DNA of 20,097 nucleotides from Oscillospiraceae bacterium. GTDB lineage: Bacteria; Bacillota_A; Clostridia; Oscillospirales; Ruminococcaceae. Within the stretch, counting starts at the first letter, position 1. The number at the start of each line of letters is the position of its first letter. The stretch covers positions 1 through 20,097 of the forward strand of contig JAGAJA010000025.1 of NCBI GenBank assembly GCA_017829075.1. The letters run 5' to 3'. The notes under the pieces are model-generated. The model was not told where the DNA came from and searched no databases. It was given only the letters and a program-made list of their open reading frames with translations. Of this stretch, positions 7,964-14,047 are shown in pieces. The position numbers were made by a program, and so were the translations under genes.

Positions 7964-8014
7964 CTGAAACCTACGCTTCGGGGCGTATTTAATGCGCCCC
8001 AGAGTTTAGTTTTT
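7964..8014 (+). terminator. Terminator-like hairpin after carB
   Basis: An upper stem of 8 bp (GGGGCGTA 7980-7987 with TGCGCCCC 7993-8000, one T-G pair) has a 5-nt loop. A lower stem CT-AAAC/GTTTAG with one bulge (7964-7970 with 8004-8009) is followed by TTTTT (8010-8014). It would at least reduce transcription into the membrane protein, pyrK and pyrD, which otherwise seem to rely on the same promoter. No clear promoter is seen between it and 8047. Confidence 0.55.
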
Positions 8015-8046
8015 ATTACAGCATTTTATCTGCGAAAGGACTTCAC

Positions 8047-8682
8047 ATGAAAATCGGCAAATACCCAGTAAAGCACACCTACAAGATACCCCGGCTGATC
8101 TCAGATGTATTTTCTGTCGGACTGGCGGTGTTCATCTGTTCGGTGGAATATATGTTCCTGACGGTGTATGAGGACACCCTTGTCCGATATATCGGCGAGG
8201 AGCAGCTTCAGGCGCTCTCACAGGCGGACAGCTCTATCGGCTGGAAGCACTGGACGACTCTGATATTCCCGGTGCTGGTGCTGGCGGTGTTTGCGGTTTA
8301 CATTTTCCTTGTCCTGAAAAGCCACCGTTTCAGCAGCCTGAATATCACCAAGCGCAATGCGCAGAAGGTGTACGATATGTACGCGCTGTGCGCTTCTCTG
8401 TGCAAGATACCGGCGCTTATGCTGATAAGCGAGATGATGATGATAACCCAGAACAAGCTGCTGATGTCGGAGGAAAGCTGGTTTACGATACAGCTTGTGC
8501 TTGATCTGTTCATTATTGTCCTGCTGATCTCCTTTTTCCGGAGAATGATACTGCGCTTCACCGCTCCGGTGGAAAGCACGGCGGACAGCGGTGCAATTAA
8601 GGTAAAAGCGGTGGTGAAGTCCGAAGAACCGGAAATCACGTCCGATGAAAACAATACCGACAGCAATTCTGAAAGGAGTTAA
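8047..8682 (+). CDS. Four-helix membrane protein of unknown function, coupled to pyrK
   Basis: I do not recognise the family. The 211-residue protein has four likely membrane segments at about 17-40, 70-90, 113-132 and 146-166. A loop of about 30 residues separates helices 1 and 2. The basic segment KSHRFSSLNITKRN follows helix 2. A polar, acidic C-terminal tail (171-211) follows helix 4, probably in the cytoplasm. The ATG at 8047 has AAAGGA about 7 nt upstream. Its stop codon is one base before the pyrK start, so the two are probably translated together. Position among pyr genes suggests a role linked to dihydroorotate oxidation or nucleobase transport, but its size is small for a known uracil permease and it may be unrelated. 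Confidence 0.85.
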   Translation: MKIGKYPVKHTYKIPRLISDVFSVGLAVFICSVEYMFLTVYEDTLVRYIGEEQLQALSQADSSIGWKHWTTLIFPVLVLAVFAVYIFLVLKSHRFSSLNITKRNAQKVYDMYALCASLCKIPALMLISEMMMITQNKLLMSEESWFTIQLVLDLFIIVLLISFFRRMILRFTAPVESTADSGAIKVKAVVKSEEPEITSDENNTDSNSERS

Positions 8683-8683
8683 T

Positions 8684-9460
8684 ATGAGCTATTACTGCGA
8701 CAGGTATCCAATAATCGAGAAAAAATCCATCTCAAAGGACACCTTTTCCATGACAATCTACGCGCCGGAGGCTGCAAAGGCGGCACACGCCGGACAGTTT
8801 GCAACGATCTCCGCACCGGGATTTACCCTGCGCCGTCCGATCTCTATCTGCGAATTCAGCCGCTCAAAGGGAACGCTGCGCTTTGTATTTGAGGTAAGAG
8901 GAAAGGGTACTGAGGCGATCTCCCTGCTCAATCCCGGCGACAATCTGGACGTGCTTGCTCCCCTCGGAAATGGCTTTACAGTTCCGGACACCGCCCGCAG
9001 AGTGGTGCTTGTCGGCGGCGGTATCGGAGTACCTCCGCTGCTTGCGCTGGCGAAGAAGCTGGGGGACAGGAGCACAGCAATTCTGGGCTTCCGGGATTAC
9101 AGCAGGATAATCCTTGCCGATGAATTTGAAGCATACGGAGCTAACACCGCGATATGCACCGACGACGGTTCTGTGGGCTATCACGGACTTGTGACAGAGC
9201 CGCTTGCTAATACTCTGAAAAATATCGGCGCGGATCTGGTGTGCGCCTGCGGCCCGATGCCGATGCTGAACGCTATCGCAAAGGTCTGCGCTGAAAACGA
9301 CGTTCCCTGCAAGGTATCCATGGAGCAGAGAATGGGCTGCGGAGTGGGAGCGTGCGTTGTATGCTCCTGCCTGACGGTTAGAAACGGTCAGGAGTATTAT
9401 TCTAGGGTCTGCAAGGACGGCCCGGTATTTGACGCAAAGGAGGTAAAATTCAATGGCTGA
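8684..9460 (+). CDS. pyrK: Dihydroorotate dehydrogenase B electron transfer subunit (FAD, 2Fe-2S)
   Basis: Passes electrons from the PyrD flavin through a 2Fe-2S cluster and FAD to NAD+. FAD-binding motif RRPISI is at 50-55, followed by the nucleotide-binding VVLVGGGIGVPPLL (107-120). Near the C-terminus the cluster ligands Cys 219, 224, 227 and 243 follow the CxxxxCxxC...C pattern. Length of 258 residues is typical. An in-frame ATG at 8645 would add 13 residues overlapping the membrane protein gene. The ATG at 8684 is chosen because GAAAGGAG (8671-8678) lies just before it and MSYYCD gives a normal N-terminus. It overlaps pyrD by 8 bases. Confidence 0.96.
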   Translation: MSYYCDRYPIIEKKSISKDTFSMTIYAPEAAKAAHAGQFATISAPGFTLRRPISICEFSRSKGTLRFVFEVRGKGTEAISLLNPGDNLDVLAPLGNGFTVPDTARRVVLVGGGIGVPPLLALAKKLGDRSTAILGFRDYSRIILADEFEAYGANTAICTDDGSVGYHGLVTEPLANTLKNIGADLVCACGPMPMLNAIAKVCAENDVPCKVSMEQRMGCGVGACVVCSCLTVRNGQEYYSRVCKDGPVFDAKEVKFNG

Positions 9461-10364
9461 TTTAAGCGTAAAGATAGCGGGTGTTGAATTCCCGAACCCG
9501 GTGATCGCCGCTTCCGGAACCTATGGCAATGGCGAGTGCTTCACTGATCTGTACCCGCTGTCAAGGCTGGGGGGAGTTTCCTGCAAGGGAATGACGATCG
9601 AGCCGAAAATGGGTAATGTTCCTCCGAGAATTGCGGAAACACCGAGTGGAATTCTGAATTCCGTGGGACTTCAGAATATCGGCGTTCACGGCTTCATCGA
9701 CTATTATCTCCCCACTCTGAAAGAAGAGGGCAACGTGATTATCGCGAACGTTGCGGGCGCTACTATTGACGACTACATCGCGGCGGCGGAGGCTCTGGAC
9801 AGCACCGACGTTGACATGATAGAGCTGAACATCTCCTGCCCGAATGTCAAGGCAGGCGGTGCGACATGGGGCGTTACCTGCGAGGGCGCGGCATCCGTAA
9901 CAAAGGCGGTGAGAGCGGCGACATCTAAGCCCCTTATCGTGAAGCTCACCCCGAACGTCACCAACATCACCGACATCGCAAAGGCGGTTGAAGCAGAGGG
10001 CGCGGACAGCATTTCCCTAATCAACACGCTTCTCGGCATGAGAATTGATATCCGCACCAAGCGCCCGATACTCCACAACAACGTGGGCGGACTTTCCGGC
10101 CCGGCGGTGTTCCCGGTGGCGGTGAGAATGGTATGGCAGTGCTACAATGCGGTAAAGATCCCGATAATCGGCATGGGCGGTATCTCCACATGGGAGGACG
10201 CAGTGGAAATGATGCTTGCCGGCGCGACTGCAATTCAGATGGGTACGGCGATATTCACCGATCCGTGGTCGCCGATCAAGGTCATCGAGGGACTGAACGA
10301 ATATATGGACAAGAACGGCATAAAGAGCCTTTCGGAGATAACGGGACAGGTTAAGCCGTACTAA
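9453..10364 (+). CDS. pyrD: Dihydroorotate dehydrogenase, class 1B catalytic subunit
   Basis: Oxidises dihydroorotate to orotate on FMN in the cytoplasm. The active-site base Cys 129 is in NISCPNV (126-132), the class 1 signature (class 2 enzymes have serine). VKLTPNV (163-169), SLINTLLGM (near 188-196) and the phosphate-binding GMGGISTWEDA fit the FMN barrel. Length is 303 residues, normal. Paired with pyrK, it must be the NAD-linked heterotetrameric 1B type. AAAGGAGGT just upstream is a strong ribosome binding site inside pyrK, and the 8-base overlap supports fixed stoichiometry. Confidence 0.97.
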   Translation: MADLSVKIAGVEFPNPVIAASGTYGNGECFTDLYPLSRLGGVSCKGMTIEPKMGNVPPRIAETPSGILNSVGLQNIGVHGFIDYYLPTLKEEGNVIIANVAGATIDDYIAAAEALDSTDVDMIELNISCPNVKAGGATWGVTCEGAASVTKAVRAATSKPLIVKLTPNVTNITDIAKAVEAEGADSISLINTLLGMRIDIRTKRPILHNNVGGLSGPAVFPVAVRMVWQCYNAVKIPIIGMGGISTWEDAVEMMLAGATAIQMGTAIFTDPWSPIKVIEGLNEYMDKNGIKSLSEITGQVKPY

Positions 10365-10387
10365 GTCAGAAAACAACGGGGTATTCT

Positions 10388-10813
10388 ATGAAAATAATGG
10401 CAGTAGACTACGGCGACAGCCGCACCGGACTTGCGATGTGCGATAAGAGTGAAATACTCGCCTCGCCGCTGTACACGATAAATATGCGGGATTTCGACCG
10501 CTGCCTTGAAATGACCGCGCAGGCGGCTAAGGAGAACAAGGCGGAGCTTATCGTTGTAGGAAATCCGATAAACATGAACGGCACTGAGGGACCGCGCTCC
10601 GAAAAGTGCCGGCTGTTCGCCGATCGGCTCAAAGAGCTTGTGGACGTGGACGTGGTTATGTGGGACGAGCGTTCCTCAACGGTCACGGCTATCGGCTACA
10701 TGAACGATGTCAACAAGCGCGGAAAAAAGCGCAAGGAGGTGCTAGACTCCGCAGCGGCGGCGGTAATTCTGGACAGCTACCTTGCCTACCGCAAAAACCA
10801 CCCGCAGGGCTAA
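10388..10813 (+). CDS. ruvX: RuvX/YqgF family nuclease (pre-16S rRNA processing / putative Holliday junction resolvase)
   Basis: Members of this RNase H-like family process the 5' end of 16S rRNA in E. coli and were earlier predicted to be Holliday junction resolvases. The 141-residue protein has the family landmarks: Asp 7 in AVDYGDSRTGLA, VVGNPINMNGTEGP (56-69), catalytic Glu 94 in WDERSST, and Asp 120 in KEVLDSAAA. These give the acidic metal-binding site. It starts 23 nt after pyrD with no terminator between, so it is probably read with the pyr operon. Length is normal. A different partner gene (alaS, a DUF965 protein) is more usual for this gene in Bacillota. Confidence 0.93.
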   Translation: MKIMAVDYGDSRTGLAMCDKSEILASPLYTINMRDFDRCLEMTAQAAKENKAELIVVGNPINMNGTEGPRSEKCRLFADRLKELVDVDVVMWDERSSTVTAIGYMNDVNKRGKKRKEVLDSAAAAVILDSYLAYRKNHPQG

Positions 10814-10827
10814 TGTGTGAATTGTGT

Positions 10828-10852
10828 GAAGTCCCTTGACAATAGGGACTTC
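10828..10852. repeat. Perfect hairpin carrying a -35 box in its loop
   Basis: An 8-bp perfect stem GAAGTCCC/GGGACTTC (10828-10835 with 10845-10852) has a 9-nt loop that begins with TTGACA. The sequence after it (TTGCTG) is too poor in T for a convincing terminator. It may weakly end the ruvX transcript, or be an operator around the promoter described separately. Confidence 0.6.
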
Positions 10853-10864
10853 TTGCTGTAAAAT
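10836..10864 (+). promoter_or_regulatory. Sigma-A type promoter of the esterase operon
   Basis: Perfect -35 TTGACA (10836-10841) is followed after exactly 17 bp by -10 TAAAAT (10859-10864). Transcription should start near 10871, leaving a leader of about 125 nt before the esterase gene. The -35 box is entirely within the loop of a perfect inverted repeat, suggesting a dyad operator for a repressor or activator. Confidence 0.75.
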
Positions 10865-10872
10865 ATAACTTA

Positions 10873-10915
10873 TAGGCTGGTAGTCTAGTAGGCTGGTAAA
10901 GTTGGTAAGCTGGCG
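10873..10915 (+). repeat. Short direct repeats of TAGGCTGGTA
   Basis: TAGGCTGGTA occurs exactly twice (10873-10882 and 10889-10898), 16 bp apart. Two degraded copies follow: AGTTGGTA at 10900-10907 and AGCTGGCG at 10908-10915. They lie in the 5' leader just after the predicted transcription start. They could be RNA- or DNA-binding protein sites, or the product of slippage. Confidence 0.5.
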
Positions 10916-10966
10916 ATAAACCGCCATCTGGCAGCTTCCCGCCACCCTGATGTGGCACTGTTTTTT
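10907..10966 (+). terminator. Leader hairpins ending in a possible attenuator
   Basis: A first hairpin pairs AAGCTG with CAGCTT (10907-10912 with 10932-10937), with GCG/CGC inside. A second, GCCAC/GTGGC (10941-10945 with 10952-10956), is followed after ACTG by six T (10961-10966). Located 30 bases before the esterase start and downstream of the promoter, it looks like an attenuator. The stem is only 5 bp, so it could be weak or inactive. Confidence 0.4.
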
Positions 10967-10995
10967 GTACAAATTCCCGAAAGGACATAAATATA

Positions 10996-12585
10996 ATGAG
11001 CAACTTCAATACTGCGCAGATTTTCAGCGACAACATGGTCTTGCAGTTCAGCAAGCCGCTTTCCGTGTTCGGCACGGGAGTTGACGGAACTAAGATAACT
11101 GTCAGCATCACCGGCGAGGAAGCCGCTTCCACCTCCACGCTCGTAAAGGACGGCAGGTGGCTTGCCATGCTCCCGCCCCAGCCGGCGCAGGAGTGCGTGG
11201 AGCTTACCGTCACTGACGGAACAGACACCACAATATTTCGGAATGTCGCGGTGGGCGCGGTATGGCTTGCCGGAGGTCAGAGCAACATGGAGCTGGAGCT
11301 CCAGACCTGCAACACCGGTGTTGAGAGCCTTGAAGGCGACGATAACCCGAATGTGCGCTTTTACTACACCATGAAGAAGTCCATTGCGGACGACAGCTTC
11401 TTCGAGAGCGAAAAGCAAATGGGCTGGTGCGATTTCTCCAACAAGGAGAGCGCGAAGCACTGGAGCGCGGTGGGCTATTATTTCGCAAAGGAGCTTTCCG
11501 AGCGTCTGGGGATTACCGTTGGAATTATCGGCTGTAACTGGGGCGGGACATCTGCCAGCGCGTGGCTCAAAAGAGAGTACGCCGACGGCGAAACTGCGAT
11601 TTATTTTGATGAGTACGACAAGGCGACAGAGGGCAAGAGCCTTGAACAGCTAAAGCAGGATTACCTTGATTATCAGGCGTATCACGCTGAATGGGAGCGC
11701 AAAAGCGCGGAATACTACATGAATACACCCAATCCCACATGGGACGGTTGTCTTAAGTACTGCGGCGAGAACAAGTACCCCGGCCCGCCCTCACCGCTGA
11801 ACCCCATGTCACCCGGAGTTCTCCACAAGAGCATGGTGGAGCGTATCGCGCCCTATACCATGACGGGAGTTATCTGGTATCAGGGGGAGAGCGACGACCA
11901 CCGTCCGGATATGTACTACACCCTGCTTAATCAGATGATACGCTGCTGGCGGGACGACTGGAACGATGACGACCTGTTCTTCGTGATAGGTCAGCTTCCG
12001 ATGCACAAGTGGGAAGCCGACGCTGATTTCAAGAACTGGTGTAAGATACGGGAGGCGCAGGCTAAGACCTGCCGCACCACCCAGAACACCGCCCTTGCGG
12101 TACTCACCGACTGCGGCGAATTCAACGAGATACACCCAAAGGACAAGAAAACTCCGGGACACCGCTTCTGCCTTGCGGCGCTGAACGGCTTCTATCATGT
12201 GGAATTTACCGACGACACCGAGGAAGAGCCGGGCTTCTCCACCTTTAATCCGGAGGTATACGACCCGTTATGGAATTCCGACAGCGTGGACGTTTTCGTG
12301 TCCACTGGAATGAGTCTTGAGGTGAAGAACAATTCCGGCGAGATGACCGGTTTCGAGCTTATGGACGTGAACGGCGAGTGGCACAGCGCAAAGGCGGAGC
12401 TTTCCGAGCGCGACAGGTGGAATGCCGGCGAGGGCAGCGAGATACTGCATATTACCGGGGTAGAATTCCCCTGCGGAGTGCGCTACCTCTGGACGAACTA
12501 CACCGAGGATATCCCGCTGTTCGACAGCGAAAACGGAGTTCCTCTGCCGCCGTTCATTCTGACAAAGCCGGGCTACAACGGATAA
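10996..12585 (+). CDS. Sialate O-acetylesterase-like SGNH esterase (SASA/DUF303 domain)
   Basis: Related enzymes remove O-acetyl groups from sialic acid or plant polysaccharides. The 529-residue protein begins with a beta-rich segment (IFSDNMVLQ at 9-17), followed by the SGNH block I motif GGQSNM with nucleophile Ser 96, NWGGT (181-185), GVIWYQGESD (291-300) and the catalytic His 380 in FNEIHPKDK. No signal peptide or membrane segment is visible, so it should act in the cytoplasm on imported sugars. GAAAGGA about 10 nt upstream is the ribosome binding site. No other sialic acid or glycan-uptake gene is in the window, so the substrate is unknown and a xylan acetylesterase role is possible. Confidence 0.88.
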   Translation: MSNFNTAQIFSDNMVLQFSKPLSVFGTGVDGTKITVSITGEEAASTSTLVKDGRWLAMLPPQPAQECVELTVTDGTDTTIFRNVAVGAVWLAGGQSNMELELQTCNTGVESLEGDDNPNVRFYYTMKKSIADDSFFESEKQMGWCDFSNKESAKHWSAVGYYFAKELSERLGITVGIIGCNWGGTSASAWLKREYADGETAIYFDEYDKATEGKSLEQLKQDYLDYQAYHAEWERKSAEYYMNTPNPTWDGCLKYCGENKYPGPPSPLNPMSPGVLHKSMVERIAPYTMTGVIWYQGESDDHRPDMYYTLLNQMIRCWRDDWNDDDLFFVIGQLPMHKWEADADFKNWCKIREAQAKTCRTTQNTALAVLTDCGEFNEIHPKDKKTPGHRFCLAALNGFYHVEFTDDTEEEPGFSTFNPEVYDPLWNSDSVDVFVSTGMSLEVKNNSGEMTGFELMDVNGEWHSAKAELSERDRWNAGEGSEILHITGVEFPCGVRYLWTNYTEDIPLFDSENGVPLPPFILTKPGYNG

Positions 12586-12595
12586 CAGGAGTTTT

Positions 12596-12811
12596 ATGGA
12601 AAGAGAAAAGATAGACAGGATAAATTTTCTGGCGAGGAAACAGCGGGGCGAGGGCCTGACCGAGGCTGAAAAAGCCGAGCAGAAGCTGCTCCGGGACGAA
12701 TACCGCGCCCAGTTCAGGGCAAGCATGGAGCAGCAGCTTGACCGGGTTTACTACAAAATGCCGGACGGAAGCGTTGTAAAGGCTGCGAAGAATTTGGAGG
12801 ACAAGAAATGA
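12596..12811 (+). CDS. DUF896 (YnzC-like) small protein
   Basis: This 71-residue helical protein matches the DUF896 pattern: a start with INFLARKQRGEGLT, an E-rich AEKAEQKLLRDEY segment, then FRASMEQQLDRV. Together these form the helical hairpin known from B. subtilis YnzC. The cellular role of the family is not established. The C-terminus is longer than in the core family and Lys-rich. AGGAG lies 6 nt before the ATG. Its last 4 bases overlap the next gene (ATGA), so they are probably coupled. Confidence 0.88.
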   Translation: MEREKIDRINFLARKQRGEGLTEAEKAEQKLLRDEYRAQFRASMEQQLDRVYYKMPDGSVVKAAKNLEDKK

Positions 12812-13575
12812 TAGCATTAGTCACCGGGGCAAGCTCCGGAATTGGACGAGATATTGCGAGGTCGCTGGCAAAGCACGGGATAAACGTGATAATCACCGCC
12901 CGCCGCCGCGACCGTCTGGAGGAGCTTAAAGCCGAGCTTATCCGGGAGTACGGGGTAAAGGTGCAGATAATAGCCGCAGACCTGTCCGACACGAAGCAGT
13001 GCATAGAGCTGCACCGCCGGGTGAAGAAGTACGGGATTGATATTTTCGTGAACAACGCGGGCTTTGGTGAGTTCGGGGAATTCACCGAGAGCGACCTCAA
13101 CCGTGAACTGGAAATGCTGGACGTGAATGTAAAGGCTTTCCACACGCTGTTCAAGCTGTTTTTGCAGGACTTCAAAAAGCGGGATTACGGCTTTATTCTG
13201 AACACCGCAAGCAGCGCGGGATTTTTCCCCGGCCCGTTTTTTTCGTCCTATTATGCGAGCAAAGCATACGTTGTACGCATGACGCAGGCAGTCCACGAGG
13301 AGCTTCGCAGGGAGCACAGCAATGTTTCGCTGTCCATGCTCTGCCCCGGCCCTGTCCAGACAGAGTTCCTTGACAAGGCGAGGGTCACTTTCTCCATGCC
13401 GCCCCAGAGCAGCAGCTACGTTGCGGAATACGCGGTGCGGCAGATGTTTGCCGGTGAGCTTACCATTGCTCCCGATCCGGTGACAAAAGCGGGTATATAC
13501 CTCGGAAAGCTTGTCCCGGATTTCATTCTCGCCTATGGCGCGGGATATATCCAGAAAAAACGCGAGAGGCTGTAA
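12808..13575 (+). CDS. Short-chain dehydrogenase/reductase (classical SDR)
   Basis: NAD(P)-dependent oxidoreductase of 255 residues, typical of classical SDRs. The cofactor glycine motif TGASSGIG is at 6-13, followed by the Arg-rich ARRRDRL (31-37), which favours NADPH. ADLSD is at 57-61 and NNAG at 82-85. The catalytic serine lies in NTASSAG (132-138) and the YxxxK pair is Tyr 148/Lys 152. It resembles the YqjQ/DltE group of reductases acting on fatty acyl or ketone substrates, but the substrate cannot be read from sequence. It overlaps DUF896 by 4 bases and stops one base before the thioesterase gene. Confidence 0.92.
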   Translation: MIALVTGASSGIGRDIARSLAKHGINVIITARRRDRLEELKAELIREYGVKVQIIAADLSDTKQCIELHRRVKKYGIDIFVNNAGFGEFGEFTESDLNRELEMLDVNVKAFHTLFKLFLQDFKKRDYGFILNTASSAGFFPGPFFSSYYASKAYVVRMTQAVHEELRREHSNVSLSMLCPGPVQTEFLDKARVTFSMPPQSSSYVAEYAVRQMFAGELTIAPDPVTKAGIYLGKLVPDFILAYGAGYIQKKRERL

Positions 13576-13576
13576 A

Positions 13577-14047
13577 ATGGCGTCAGTAAGTGAAATAACA
13601 GTGCGCTACGCGGAAACCGACTGCATGGGAGTGGTACATCACGCGGTATATCCGGTGTGGTTCGAGATAGCGCGCACAGACTATATCAAAAACGCAGCGA
13701 TGAGCTACTCCGAAATGGAGCGGCAGGGGGTAATGCTCCCGGTCACGGGGATCTCCTGCAAATATCGTCAGCCGGCGAAATACGATGACCTGCTGGAGAT
13801 AACGGCGTATATCACCCGGTTTTCTCCGGCGCGGATTGAGTTTTATTACACCTGCAAGCGAAAGGGAAGCCCGGAGCTGCTGACCGAGGGAACGAGCGCC
13901 CACGCCTTTGTGGACGCAAAGACCTTCCGACCGCTTAACCTGAAAAAGGCGATGCCGGATCTATTCGAAAAAATGGACGCGGAATACCGCAGGGACATTA
14001 AGCTTCTTGAAGCGGCTCAGTCCCACAGTCATACGGAGCAGATATGA
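13577..14047 (+). CDS. YbgC/FadM-type acyl-CoA thioesterase (hotdog fold)
   Basis: Hotdog 4HBT-family thioesterase of 156 residues. The signature is near the N-terminus: VRYAETDCMGVVHHAVYPVW (9-28), with catalytic Asp 15 and His 21. The usual family motif has asparagine (HNxxY or HHxxY), and here HHAVY is present. An in-frame ATG at 13511 would overlap the SDR gene by 65 bases. The ATG at 13577, with GAGAGG upstream, gives the normal family N-terminus and is chosen. It likely hydrolyses short or medium acyl-CoA and may work with the SDR next to it in lipid or acyl metabolism (inference). It overlaps the CotH gene by 4 bases. Confidence 0.92.
   Translation: MASVSEITVRYAETDCMGVVHHAVYPVWFEIARTDYIKNAAMSYSEMERQGVMLPVTGISCKYRQPAKYDDLLEITAYITRFSPARIEFYYTCKRKGSPELLTEGTSAHAFVDAKTFRPLNLKKAMPDLFEKMDAEYRRDIKLLEAAQSHSHTEQI

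Noticed and set aside
10813..10839. Eight-codon ORF (ATG overlapping the ruvX stop) as a leader peptide
   Set aside because: It ends inside the promoter hairpin and upstream of the predicted transcription start, so it cannot be a leader peptide of the esterase transcript.
10873..10915. CRISPR-like array from the repeated TAGGCTGGTA
   Set aside because: The repeat is only 10 bases, the gap 6 bases, and copies decay after two. There are no cas genes in the window.
10873..10966. T-box or metabolite riboswitch before the esterase
   Set aside because: At under 125 nt with no T-box core sequence and no recognisable aptamer motif, it was kept only as a repeat plus possible attenuator.
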